This document shows positions 18,787 to 27,547 of a stretch of DNA of 64,000 nt, in pieces (position 1 is the first letter of the stretch; each line of letters begins with the position of its first letter). Origin of the DNA: Holophagae bacterium (GTDB lineage Bacteria; Acidobacteriota; Holophagae; Acanthopleuribacterales; Acanthopleuribacteraceae). The notes below the pieces were generated by a model that was not told the origin of the DNA, did no database searches, and saw nothing but the letters and a program-made list of their open reading frames with translations. The position numbers and the translations under genes are program-made. The stretch covers positions 236,698-300,697 of the forward strand of contig JAJCXM010000019.1 in assembly GCA_029263455.1 (NCBI GenBank), in the 5' to 3' direction.

Positions 18787-19277
18787 GAAGTCTCCTTTTT
18801 CTTAGGGGCATAACTGGAAGCAAGCTCTCTTCCTGCAAGATATGACCTCGATGGGTTTACTCTTAGCCCAGCATGCATGGCTGTTCGACCTAACAGCATG
18901 CGGAACTTCATGTTCTCGCGATTGGTTAAGGAAATTTCGATTGGCCAAGTGACGCCAAACAGGGTGACCGGGCTGCGGATCACAAAGCGTTCCTCCGTAT
19001 GACCGCCAGAATCCGTCACTAACCGTTGCTCGATAATATCGGCCTCGCAAGTCAAAACCACATCTAATCGATGCTGCAACGGATGAATACTAAATTGCAC
19101 CCGAGTTATTCCATCTCGTTCGACCGCCTGGACTTCAAAGGCATGCAACGCCGATGTGCGTGCGCCAGTGTCTACTTTCGCTTTGATGGCAGGAATACCA
19201 AGCTCCGGAAGGGCAAGCCATTCGCGCCAACCTACGGTCCGGCGCGGATCGAAAAGACGGTTTTCTATCGGTCTCAT
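18783..19277 (-). CDS. rimB: RimB-like retropepsin-type protease
   Basis: 164 residues. It shows [20 protein letters not shown] followed by [12 protein letters not shown] (catalytic Asp about 36), then [14 protein letters not shown] and [10 protein letters not shown]. This is the RimB / 'ATP-dependent zinc protease' family with a retropepsin fold. In Pseudomonas, RimB acts with RimK on ribosomal S6 modification. Here its gene overlaps ptrB by 4 nt upstream and rimK by 4 nt downstream, which strongly supports a common function. Confidence 0.9.
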   Translation of the reverse strand: MRPIENRLFDPRRTVGWREWLALPELGIPAIKAKVDTGARTSALHAFEVQAVERDGITRVQFSIHPLQHRLDVVLTCEADIIEQRLVTDSGGHTEERFVIRSPVTLFGVTWPIEISLTNRENMKFRMLLGRTAMHAGLRVNPSRSYLAGRELASSYAPKKKETS

Positions 19278-21346
19278 GCCTCCCCCTTCTCTGGTCTATC
19301 TAACGTCATCTCGACTCCTATCATCGCAAACACAAAGGCATAGTCAAATGCAATTTCTTTAAGGTACTCATAACGCCCACTTGCGCCCGCGTGGCCAGCA
19401 TCAAGATTTGTTTTCAACAATATGGGCTGCTGACCTGTTTTTTGTTCTCGCAAACGGGCCACCCACTTAGCTGGTTCCCAAAAACCGACACGCGGATCGT
19501 TAAGTCCAGCTGTGACCAACATGGCGGGATATCTCTGCGCCGATATTTGATCATAGGGCGAATAGTTTCTTATGCGAGCGTAAACAGTGGGGTCGTTTGG
19601 GTTTCCCCACTCGTCATATTCAATAACCGTCAATGGAAGAGTCTCATCAAGCATGGTGGTCAGCACGTCCACAAAGGGCACATGCATGATGACGGCGCGA
19701 AAAAGATCCGGCCGTTTGTTGACCACTGTACCCATCAACAATCCACCAGCGCTTCCGCCGCTGATGATTAGTTGGCTAGCATCTGTATATCCATCATCAA
19801 TCAATAACTCGGCACAGCTAATAAAGTCACTAAACGAGTGGTGTTTATTTTCAAGTTTCCCGTCCTGATACCAGTGCCTACCTAATTCGCTGCCACCACG
19901 AACATGTGCCAATGCGACCATCACCCCACGATCAAGCAAACTAATACGCACGCTGTTAAAGGCCACCTCCAGGTTGATTCCATAGGCCCCATAACCATTT
20001 AGTAACACCGGTCTCAGTGATGGCTTGGCTTGGTGACTATAGATCAACGTCATGGGAACTGATGTGCCGTCCTCTGCACGGGCAAAAAGACGTTTACACG
20101 CATATTTGCTGGCATCAAAACCGGCCAACACTTGTTTTTGTTTGACAATCGTCATGTCACCAGTCCGCAGATCTACTTCGTAGATTCGATCGGGCGTCAC
20201 CGGCGAACTGTAATGGATGCGCACACTTTTAGACTCGAATTCAGGATTGGAGGCAAAGTCTAAGCTGTAGACTGGGTCAGGCAGTTGTATTTGCCGGGCT
20301 GCTTTGGAGGACAAATCTCGAATCCAAAGCTGAGTGATCCCTGCCACGCGCTCCAGCGACACCAGATGCGTTTGAAATAGGGTCATTTCCTCTATGTAAA
20401 CTTCTTTTCGATGTGGCAGCCACTCTGCCCATGTCTGGTCCACTTTGTCAGTGTCCGCGACCAAAATACGAAAATTGTTGGCTTCATAGTTTGTTGCCAT
20501 GAACCATCGGCCGCCGTGATGCCATACATCATATTCAACATTAGCTTCTCGCTTACGAATGAGTTGCACCGCCGAATTTTCATCAGCAAGCGCAAAGAAA
20601 CTGACCTCGGTGGTTGAATGACTTTCGCTGTGAATAGTTATCAGCTTCTCGTCCTTCGTCTTATCTACCGTCAAAAAAAAGGCTTCGTCTTTCTCGTGAA
20701 ATACGAGTCGATCACACGAGTGATCTTCACCCATTGAATGCACCAGCAAGCGATAGGGACGATGCTGGGCATCCAGTTCCGTGTAATACAGCGATCCACT
20801 GTCTTTTCCCCAAACAACGTTGGCAGATACGCCACTCAGCCTGTCAGGTAATAATTGACCACTGGTAAGGTCCTTAACGCAGACCTCATAGGTTTCATCG
20901 CCTTTCACATCCACCGCATATGCCAAGAACCCATGTTCCGGACTCACAGCAATTGATCCTAAATCAAAATGGGCATGAGACTTTGCCATCTCATTGGGGT
21001 CGAGTAAGACTTCCTCTTCACCGCCTGCACGTGGTCGCCTGCAGTGGATGGCATATTGTTGGCCGCCAATGGTACGCGTGAAATATCGATAGGGCCCAAA
21101 TGGTATTTCCGCCGACGTGTCGTCTTCCTTAATGCGAGCAACCATCTCACGGTATATCTGCTCCTTCATGCCCGAGTATGGTTCCATCCAGGCTTCCGTG
21201 TGCGCGTTCTCCAAACGCAGATGATCCAACACCTTGGGATCTTGCACATTACGTAGCCACATATAGTCGTCATGTCGCGATTCGCCATGTTTGACGTGAA
21301 CATGAGGCCGTTTCTGCGCGACTGGCGCCTTAAGGCGTTGATTCAT
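19274..21346 (-). CDS. ptrB: Oligopeptidase B
   Basis: 690 residues, the usual length of this S9A family. There is no signal peptide, so it is cytosolic. The N-terminal part is the propeller entered through MWLRNVQDPKVLDHL. The catalytic domain holds GGSAGG (Ser532), GLNDPRV (Asp617) and DAGHAGASGR (His652), matching my memory of the E. coli triad numbering. VEYD-type residues (VIEYDEWGNPND) fit the basic-residue specificity pocket of oligopeptidase B. It cleaves peptides after Arg/Lys. It is the first gene of a three-gene unit with rimB and rimK, linked by ATGA overlaps. Confidence 0.93.
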   Translation of the reverse strand: MNQRLKAPVAQKRPHVHVKHGESRHDDYMWLRNVQDPKVLDHLRLENAHTEAWMEPYSGMKEQIYREMVARIKEDDTSAEIPFGPYRYFTRTIGGQQYAIHCRRPRAGGEEEVLLDPNEMAKSHAHFDLGSIAVSPEHGFLAYAVDVKGDETYEVCVKDLTSGQLLPDRLSGVSANVVWGKDSGSLYYTELDAQHRPYRLLVHSMGEDHSCDRLVFHEKDEAFFLTVDKTKDEKLITIHSESHSTTEVSFFALADENSAVQLIRKREANVEYDVWHHGGRWFMATNYEANNFRILVADTDKVDQTWAEWLPHRKEVYIEEMTLFQTHLVSLERVAGITQLWIRDLSSKAARQIQLPDPVYSLDFASNPEFESKSVRIHYSSPVTPDRIYEVDLRTGDMTIVKQKQVLAGFDASKYACKRLFARAEDGTSVPMTLIYSHQAKPSLRPVLLNGYGAYGINLEVAFNSVRISLLDRGVMVALAHVRGGSELGRHWYQDGKLENKHHSFSDFISCAELLIDDGYTDASQLIISGGSAGGLLMGTVVNKRPDLFRAVIMHVPFVDVLTTMLDETLPLTVIEYDEWGNPNDPTVYARIRNYSPYDQISAQRYPAMLVTAGLNDPRVGFWEPAKWVARLREQKTGQQPILLKTNLDAGHAGASGRYEYLKEIAFDYAFVFAMIGVEMTLDRPEKGEA

Positions 21347-21534
21347 ACGGACCCCTGACTTTCAAAAGTAATAACCACAGAAGGATGCAAAACATAGGTT
21401 AGAAGAGGATCAATTAGCAAGCAAATTTACCCCAACAGTCCATCGCATTCAATCGCTACGCGGGTTGCAGTTGCATCATTAGACGCTAGCAATCATATTG
21501 GCCCTAACAGATCAACAACCAAAGGCACACATTC

Positions 21535-21864
21535 ATGCAAACACAATCCGTTTGGTTCTATGTCACTTGTCCAGATGAATCAATGGCCCGTTCTTTGGCC
21601 ACAGGTGCATTAAAGAAGCACTTAATTGCGTGCGCCAACATCATCCCCATGTCCAGTTCCCTGTACTGGTGGGAGGGCGAAATTCAAGAGGCTACAGAGG
21701 TTCTACTTGTGGGAAAAACGACCGAAGACCAGTTCGCGGCTGCAAAAGATTTTTTTGTGTCAAAACATCCCTACGAATGTCCCTGTGTCATTGCTTTACC
21801 CATCACACAAGGTCACACCCCGTTCCTGCAATGGATTGAGGGTCAGTGCCGCACATCTACGTGA
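21535..21864 (+). CDS. cutA: CutA1-like divalent-ion tolerance protein
   Basis: 109 residues with the CutA pattern: YVTCPDESMARSLA, KKHLIACANIIPM, SLYWWEGEIQEATEVLLVGKT (core YWWEGEI) and HPYECPCVIALPI. Known CutA proteins are very stable trimers implicated in copper tolerance, though the mechanism is unclear. It is divergent from ptrB; the 188-nt gap between them (21347-21534) shows no clear element. The 3' end overlaps the convergent membrane-protein gene by 22 nt. Confidence 0.92.
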   Translation: MQTQSVWFYVTCPDESMARSLATGALKKHLIACANIIPMSSSLYWWEGEIQEATEVLLVGKTTEDQFAAAKDFFVSKHPYECPCVIALPITQGHTPFLQWIEGQCRTST

Positions 21865-23486
21865 TATCCAGCCGCACATTTTTCAAGCACCCACGCCAGT
21901 TCTTGGTCTTCAATAAATCCCAGTCGCAACCAACGCGAGCCTTCATCCGGTCGAGACAAAATCTGATTTGCCAGATCCAAATCCTGCTGCGCGTAATCGG
22001 CACACTCACCGGTTTCGGGATGCATCCCACGTCGTAGTCGCAGCTCCATAAGCGATTCAAACCAAAAACTCGTACGCCATTCACGCGGATGCTCAAGCAA
22101 AAATGCCTCTGCGCTTCGTTCATCCCAACGCTCGGCAATCATCCGCACTGCCAGCACGCGTGCCGCTACATACCAGGGAGCGATAGCGACTCCCGATTGA
22201 ACACATGCGATTGCCGCGTCCGCGTGCCCCAAACGCCAAAGGTGACGGGCCTGACTTATCTTGGTTTGAACCGAATTGGGTGCCGAAATAACGGCTGCAT
22301 TGACTAGCGCTTCATCGTTGGCCCAGCTCGGTGCTCTCTTCCAAATGCCAAATCCACCCAGCAAAACCCAACCTAAAAGCAGCAGACCTTGTATTTTGCG
22401 TGGGGAAATAACGCTCAGCCCTCTTGCTAACCCAAGCACGGCAAAGGGAAGAATCGGATACAGTAAACGTTCGCCGAAGATCGTGTAGATGCGCAACACA
22501 AAGTGCGAAGTTGGCGCATATATCACCAGTCCACACGCAAACATACATATCGGCCAAGCTAGTCGACGTCGTAACGCAATCGTTACCAGCCAGGCGATCG
22601 CCAGCCAAACACCTACCGCCAGCCATAGTCGCGGGTCGGTCCAAGAATCGACGATCGGAATCTGATCGAAGTAGTAGGTTGACGACAAATGGGTTGGATA
22701 AATCAACATGCCGATTGCCTTAACAGAGATAAAGAGTGCCGTAAACCAACGTGCCAACATCGGCACACCCAACAACGGATTTTGGATCAACAAATCTTGG
22801 TCGACGATTCGATCCAGCCGCAATGGGAATACTAAGTAGCGGAATGCCATATATCCCGCCAACCCAATAAAGGCCCATATGATTAACTTCTTGGACATCA
22901 CCTCCGAGTTCAACCATTGGTAACCCACAACGCATGCTAATAAAGCGGGCAGAACCACCGCCGTTTCTTTGACGAGCGGACACAAGAAACACATGCAAAC
23001 CACCATGAAATAATGGCGTCGTTTTGTCTGCGAAAGTGCTAGGTTCACTATGACAAGGGCGAAGCAAGCCATCAACATATCCAACACGCCAACGACCGAC
23101 AACACCGCTTCTGTCGCCAAGGGATGGAAGGCATAGATTAGCGCCGCACCATCGGCCACTTTGCGGTCAAAGAGACGCTTCCCTAAACGCCAAGTTAGAC
23201 CCACCACAAATAGATGGACACACACCATCGCTGCTTTAATTACGACGATCGATTGTCCAAACCAAGTCATCAGTAACGCAAAGAGTAGGACGCCTAGCGG
23301 GCGATATTCTGTATTTTCGGGTGTACCCCAATATGACTGACCAAATAAAGCCAATAGGCCGTTAACATCCAACGGTTTCTGAACCACTAAAGAACCAGCG
23401 TCGGCTACTAGCTGATCACTGAATCCGGGAGAATAGACCCAGAAACATAATGCAACGCTGAGGATTGACAGCAATCGTCTATTCAT
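21843..23486 (-). CDS. TMTC-like multispanning membrane protein with TPR-like tail
   Basis: 547 residues. About ten hydrophobic helices fill residues 1-380, and a soluble helical tail with TPR-like periodicity follows (HLWRLGHADAAIACVQSGVA). Motifs include ENTEYRPLGVLLFALLMTWF (core EYRPL), AFHPLATEAVLSVVG, and IYPTHLSSTYYFDQIP. These match the TMTC/DUF1736 group of GT-C-type enzymes, in which an Asp/His-rich first loop and the PLHLS-like loop are conserved. The eukaryotic relatives are O-mannosyltransferases; the bacterial substrate is unknown. The start overlaps the upstream acetyltransferase remnant by 8 nt. Confidence 0.8.
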   Translation of the reverse strand: MNRRLLSILSVALCFWVYSPGFSDQLVADAGSLVVQKPLDVNGLLALFGQSYWGTPENTEYRPLGVLLFALLMTWFGQSIVVIKAAMVCVHLFVVGLTWRLGKRLFDRKVADGAALIYAFHPLATEAVLSVVGVLDMLMACFALVIVNLALSQTKRRHYFMVVCMCFLCPLVKETAVVLPALLACVVGYQWLNSEVMSKKLIIWAFIGLAGYMAFRYLVFPLRLDRIVDQDLLIQNPLLGVPMLARWFTALFISVKAIGMLIYPTHLSSTYYFDQIPIVDSWTDPRLWLAVGVWLAIAWLVTIALRRRLAWPICMFACGLVIYAPTSHFVLRIYTIFGERLLYPILPFAVLGLARGLSVISPRKIQGLLLLGWVLLGGFGIWKRAPSWANDEALVNAAVISAPNSVQTKISQARHLWRLGHADAAIACVQSGVAIAPWYVAARVLAVRMIAERWDERSAEAFLLEHPREWRTSFWFESLMELRLRRGMHPETGECADYAQQDLDLANQILSRPDEGSRWLRLGFIEDQELAWVLEKCAAGYHVDVRH

Positions 23487-23685
23487 GGCTCACACGACGA
23501 GTGTCCCGGGCAACGACCCTATTGTCAGTTTCAGCCACCAAAAACTGATAGGATGGCGTCCAGTTCACAGGCTCAACACGGGTATTGGCAACACACAGAG
23601 ACGACAGATAGCCCAGTTCGCCCGTCAATCGAACGATAGCCTCTAGGTCCTTGACTTCAGCGGGGCGAATGATGGGGTTTAACAA
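23479..23685 (-). pseudogene. Truncated GNAT acetyltransferase remnant
   Basis: A 68-codon frame whose start, MLNPIIRPAEVKDLEAIVRL, is the N-terminal strand and helix of a GNAT acetyltransferase, with ELGY after it. A later VAETDNRVVA resembles GNAT strand 3, but the segment between is short. The acetyl-CoA motif (R/Q-x-x-G-x-G/A) never appears, because the frame ends 8 nt into the next gene. A full GNAT is about 150 residues. It could still be a translated small protein, but a decayed gene is more likely. Its 5' end lies only 29 nt from the divergent SDR gene. Confidence 0.55.
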
Positions 23686-23714
23686 TTGGCATACCGAATA
23701 ATTCAGGAGGATTC

Positions 23715-24473
23715 ATGCAAGTGACTCGTAAGACGGTTCTCGTTACAGGCGCATCTCGGGGCATTGGAGCGGCCATCGCACATGGCATGGCCAAACAGGG
23801 GTTTCGTGTTGCCATTCATTACAACGCAAGCCAGGCAGCAGCGCAAAGAGTTTATCAAGCGCTGGAAGGCAATGGCCATATCCTCGTTCAAGGTGACTTG
23901 GCCGAGGAGCAATCGAGATCGGACATGTTTGAGCAAACCATCCGAGAGTTCGGTCGTCTGGACGTGCTGGTCAACAATGCCGGTGTTTTTGAAGAAAATG
24001 GGTTGCTGGATTTGAGTCGTGAAGCCTGGCGGAAAAAGTGGCGTCGTACATTGGCAGTCAATTTAGACGCTGCAGCTGATCTAACTTTCTTTGCTGCACA
24101 GGACATGGCCAAGAACGGTCAAGGCCGTATTATCAACATCACCTCGCGAGGCGCATTTAGAGGCGAACCAAGAGCGCCCGAGTATGGCGCCGCTAAAGCT
24201 GGCCTCAACTCATTAAGCCAATCGTTTGCGCAAGCATTCGCGCCCCATGGCGTGCTTGTCTTTGCGTTGGCGCCCGGATTCGTGGAAACCGAAATGGCCA
24301 AACCCTTACTGGACGGCCCCTTTGGTGATGCCATTCGAGCTCAAAGTCCGCTTAACCGCGCCGCTAGCGTATCCGAAATGGCTGAAATCGTCACCTACTT
24401 AGCAACGCAAGCTCCCGCTTACATGACTGGGGCCATCATTGATGCCAATGGCGCATCTTACTTACGTAACTGA
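23715..24473 (+). CDS. Short-chain dehydrogenase/reductase
   Basis: 252 residues, with AGGAGG 4 nt before the ATG. The classical SDR signature is complete: TGASRGIG (11-18) binds the cofactor, NNAG is at 87-90, the catalytic Ser is at about 144 (NITSRG), and Tyr157 and Lys161 lie in EYGAAKAG. The tail LAPGFVETEMAK is also typical. Arg15 after the glycine motif and the absence of an acidic residue at the end of strand 2 (VAIHYNAS) favour NADP(H). The nearest relatives are FabG-like 3-oxoacyl reductases, but the substrate cannot be fixed from sequence. Confidence 0.92.
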   Translation: MQVTRKTVLVTGASRGIGAAIAHGMAKQGFRVAIHYNASQAAAQRVYQALEGNGHILVQGDLAEEQSRSDMFEQTIREFGRLDVLVNNAGVFEENGLLDLSREAWRKKWRRTLAVNLDAAADLTFFAAQDMAKNGQGRIINITSRGAFRGEPRAPEYGAAKAGLNSLSQSFAQAFAPHGVLVFALAPGFVETEMAKPLLDGPFGDAIRAQSPLNRAASVSEMAEIVTYLATQAPAYMTGAIIDANGASYLRN

Positions 24474-24515
24474 GCGGCGGCGCAATAAGCGATGGCGCAT
24501 AGTCCCCATTTTCGT

Positions 24516-24521
24516 TAGAAT
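24516..24521 (+). promoter_or_regulatory. TAGAAT, possible -10 element
   Basis: TAGAAT lies 60 nt before the TerB-like start at 24582, the most distant of five such hexamers in the window. No -35 match was found. Confidence 0.25.
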
Positions 24522-24581
24522 TCCCAAGGATCGAAGAAGTTAATTATTCGATTTAGGCACGCAAAATAAGGAGAGTTAAGC

Positions 24582-25148
24582 ATGAGCAAAGATTTTCTTG
24601 GTGATCGAAAACGGGCACTTGAAGATTCCTTTTTCGCTAAAGAAGATGCCAGGTTACGTGAAAAGATACGTCAGGAAAACGCTCACAAGGAAAAACGAGA
24701 GCAGTTGAGCGCGGCCGTGGGTGCCGGCGACCAAGGCCTGCTGGACGAATTGATCAAATTAAATATTGGTGCTGAAGAATTGACAGCATTGTCCTTGATT
24801 CCCTTGGTGGAAGTCGCTTGGGCTGACGGAAAACTAGATGACAACGAGCGTAAAGCCATCATGAAAGCCTCTGAAAAGGCCGGCATCAATCAAGATTCTG
24901 CCGCAAGCGGACTTCTCAAGAGTTGGCTAACCCATGCGCCTGGCTCGGATTTGATGACAGCCTGGAAAGGCTATATCGGCGCGCTTAAATCAGAAATGAG
25001 TGCGGCCTGTTTAGCGCAATTGAAGAAGGACGTGCTGGGACGCGCCAATGATGTTGCCAAATCTTCGGGTGGTTTCTTGGGATTAGGCTCCAAAACAAAT
25101 TCAGATGAACAGAAAGTGTTAGACGAACTCGAGCGCGCCTTCCAATAA
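24582..25148 (+). CDS. TerB-like domain protein
   Basis: 188 residues, with AGGAGAG before the ATG. After a charged N-terminal helix (RKRALEDSFFAKEDARLREK), a TerB-like all-helical domain follows at about 60-150: LTALSLIPLVEVAWADGKLD then NERKAIMKASEKAG. The WADG-x-x-D-x-x-E core is the TerB metal-binding pattern. The tail contains GGFLGLGSKTNSDEQ. TerB domains are linked to tellurite resistance and membrane stress, but no other ter gene is present. The last 30 nt overlap the convergent pseudouridine synthase gene. Confidence 0.75.
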   Translation: MSKDFLGDRKRALEDSFFAKEDARLREKIRQENAHKEKREQLSAAVGAGDQGLLDELIKLNIGAEELTALSLIPLVEVAWADGKLDDNERKAIMKASEKAGINQDSAASGLLKSWLTHAPGSDLMTAWKGYIGALKSEMSAACLAQLKKDVLGRANDVAKSSGGFLGLGSKTNSDEQKVLDELERAFQ

Positions 25149-25844
25149 CTGGATACTCTCTACCTGGTGCAACCATTGTTGGTCGCACCAACCATTCCAA
25201 CTCGCGGGCGGCGGTGCTGTCCATCGCATCAGTTCCCCTTTGGTTGGGTGATCTAGTTCTAGCGCGTAAGCGTGCAGCGCGATGTTTCGCTTGTCAAAGA
25301 GTTGGGTTCCACCATATCGGTAATCACCTAATATGTGAAAACCTCGGCTGGAAAACTGTAATCGGATCTGATGGGGACGCCCGGTTTCAAGTTCGATATC
25401 AAGCAAAGAAACACCTCGTTCAAAGCCCAGTTTACGCCACCGTAAACGAGCAAACTTCGCGCCTTGCGTTCGTTCACTGACGATTTCAATTTGGCGATCC
25501 GATTTGCGGATGTAATCTTGTAATATCGGCTCTAAGTCGATATCGCCTTGGACCAGCGCAAAGTAACGTTTGTGTGCCTTTCGGGATTGGAACGATCGAG
25601 CTAACCGCGCAGCAGCTTTTGAAGTGCGGGCCAGGACCAGTACGCCCGATGCCGGACGATCAATGCGATGCACTAAGCCCATAAACACATTTCCTGGCTT
25701 GTTGTATTTGTTCTTTACCCAACCTTTGGCAGTAGTCAATAGATCTCCATCCCCGGTTTCGTCCGATTGCGATAAGACACCGGCCGGCTTGATACACACG
25801 AGGAGGTGATTGTCCTCGTAGATCACCTTAAGCGGCGCGCTCAC
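25119..25844 (-). CDS. RluA-family RNA pseudouridine synthase
   Basis: 241 residues. It opens with VIYEDNHLLVCIKPAGVLSQ, and the catalytic motif HRIDRPASGVLVLA puts the essential Asp at 62. ETGRPHQIRLQFSSRGFHILGD (core GRPHQIRLQ) completes the family signature. No S4 domain precedes it, which fits the short RluA/RluC/TruC-like enzymes. The RNA target is not determinable. The start overlaps the glycosyltransferase stop by 4 nt (ATGA), so the two are translationally coupled. Confidence 0.92.
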   Translation of the reverse strand: MSAPLKVIYEDNHLLVCIKPAGVLSQSDETGDGDLLTTAKGWVKNKYNKPGNVFMGLVHRIDRPASGVLVLARTSKAAARLARSFQSRKAHKRYFALVQGDIDLEPILQDYIRKSDRQIEIVSERTQGAKFARLRWRKLGFERGVSLLDIELETGRPHQIRLQFSSRGFHILGDYRYGGTQLFDKRNIALHAYALELDHPTKGELMRWTAPPPASWNGWCDQQWLHQVESIQLLEGALEFV

Positions 25845-26848
25845 TTGGACTCACTCTCAACCGTGGCGGACATGTTCGCATTTGCGCTGGGAGGATTGAT
25901 GTTTTCAGCTCCTATGCGCAGTCGATCGCCATCCAGTTTATCCACAATAAACAAGGGTCTTTGTTTCACCTCGTCATAGATACGGCCCAAATATTCACCT
26001 AACAATCCAATCGCAATCAATTGTAGCCCCCCCATAAACAGGATAAGTGTCACCAAGGTCGTAAATCCGGTTTCGGCAATTTCAATACCTAGGAGACGGC
26101 GCATAATAAACCACATCGCCAATGAAAAACCGACGGTGCTGACAAAAACACCCACCACCGTCATCAAGCGTAAGGGTTTATACGAAAAACTAAAAACGCC
26201 ATCCAACGCGTATCGTGTCAACCGAACTAGCGTCTGTTTTGGTTGGCCAGATGCGCGGTCTTGACGGTCGTATTCGACCGTAACTTGGTCAAAGCCAATC
26301 CAGGCACGAAGCCCAGGAAGGAATCGGTTTTTTTCTTTTAGAAGATTCAATTCGTCGACGGCTGACCGATCAAGCAATCCAAAAATACCGGTATTGGCTG
26401 GAATTGGAAAGTCACTGATGTAACTAAAAAGCGAATGGAACACCGCAAAGCCAAGTCCACGAAGTCCACGTTCCTTGCGACTGCGCCGCACAGCTCGAAT
26501 GACACGGCCACCCGACAGCCAGGCCCCAACTAAGTCCAGTATGACTTCGGGGGGATCTTGCAAGTCACCGTCCATCAAAATGACGGCATCTCCATCGGCT
26601 AAAGACAAGCCCGCAGAGATTGCAGCCTGGTGACCAAAATTTCGCGATAGCACAACTACGTGAACACGATTGTCCCTTTCTCGGAACCCCTCAAGCATGG
26701 GTCGCGACTGGTCGCGGCTGCCGTCATCCACGAACCAAATCGTCCATTCATGTTCGGGTGCTTGCTCGAACGTCTTACCCAGACGATCGTACAATTCGTC
26801 AAGGTTAGATTCTTCGTTGAAGATAGGTATGACAATGCTAATTTTCAC
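25841..26848 (-). CDS. Family 2 glycosyltransferase, DPM1/GtrB-like
   Basis: 335 residues. The GT-A domain shows SIVIPIFNEESNL, WFVDDGSRDQS, GHQAAISAGL, and the metal-binding DGDLQDPPE. Two C-terminal transmembrane helices follow at about 229-250 and 262-290 (FTTLVTLILFMGGLQLIAIG). The end LGEYLGRIYDEVKQRPLFIV is characteristic of polyprenyl-phosphate glycosyltransferases such as GtrB, ArnC and DPM1. It would load a sugar onto undecaprenyl phosphate at the inner membrane. It is the first gene of a pair with the pseudouridine synthase. Confidence 0.92.
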   Translation of the reverse strand: MKISIVIPIFNEESNLDELYDRLGKTFEQAPEHEWTIWFVDDGSRDQSRPMLEGFRERDNRVHVVVLSRNFGHQAAISAGLSLADGDAVILMDGDLQDPPEVILDLVGAWLSGGRVIRAVRRSRKERGLRGLGFAVFHSLFSYISDFPIPANTGIFGLLDRSAVDELNLLKEKNRFLPGLRAWIGFDQVTVEYDRQDRASGQPKQTLVRLTRYALDGVFSFSYKPLRLMTVVGVFVSTVGFSLAMWFIMRRLLGIEIAETGFTTLVTLILFMGGLQLIAIGLLGEYLGRIYDEVKQRPLFIVDKLDGDRLRIGAENINPPSANANMSATVESESK

Positions 26849-26986
26849 GGCTGACGCTCGTAAGTTGATGGTCCTATTTAATCACACCAAGAGCTAAAGC
26901 TAGGCGACAACATAAACCTAATCTCAAAAGCAATTTACGATCAGCCAGGATTTCGCAGCATCACTGCGTTTTCGCCAATGAAAGCC

Positions 26987-27547
26987 TCACAAGGTGATGC
27001 CCAAATCTTCGGCAAGCGCCTGCTTCTGCGATTGCGTCAATGCGTATTCAGCCTGATAGTCAGGGTGGTCGGCCACCAGCGAAACGGGTAAACGGCCGCC
27101 TGTTTTGAATTTGATGTATTGAACGGACGAGAGTCGCTGCTCGTCCATCTGCCGTTCATCGTAAATGACAGGCGTGCGGCTTCCGTCTTCAAAGCCAACA
27201 AAAATGTGTTGCATGAGGTCACGCCACAAGCGCAAATAACGATCGCGTTGCGTGGCATCAGCAATTTCGATGAGTAGAGTGGCACCCAACTCATTTTCAC
27301 CACCCAGTAGCTCGTTATAGGTATCAATCTCGTGCTGAATCTCTTTTTCGCGGACGATGTGTTCAACACGCATCATTTCTTGAATTTGATATCGAATCGT
27401 ATTTCGATTTTCAAATAGGAAGGTCAAGTGTTCGCCCAAGTGAATTCGTCTCGGTTTCTTGATTTCCATCACTCGATGTCGCATCGCTTCGCGACTGTCT
27501 TGATAGGTAACGTAATCAACAATCTCGTCTCTAGTTACTGGTTTCAT
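26987..27547 (-). CDS. DUF3501 family protein
   Basis: 186 residues. It begins MKPVTRDEIVDYVTYQDSR and continues with RRIHLGEHLTFLFENRNTI, EMMRVEHIVREKEIQHEID, LGATLLIEI and IYDERQMDEQRLSSVQYIKF. These match DUF3501, whose members usually sit beside rubrerythrin and a CCG-domain Fe-S protein, as here. The role is not settled; the conserved acidic residues and His suggest metal binding. The ATG overlaps the stop of the Fe-S gene by 4 nt. It is the last gene of the four-gene unit. Confidence 0.88.
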   Translation of the reverse strand: MKPVTRDEIVDYVTYQDSREAMRHRVMEIKKPRRIHLGEHLTFLFENRNTIRYQIQEMMRVEHIVREKEIQHEIDTYNELLGGENELGATLLIEIADATQRDRYLRLWRDLMQHIFVGFEDGSRTPVIYDERQMDEQRLSSVQYIKFKTGGRLPVSLVADHPDYQAEYALTQSQKQALAEDLGITL

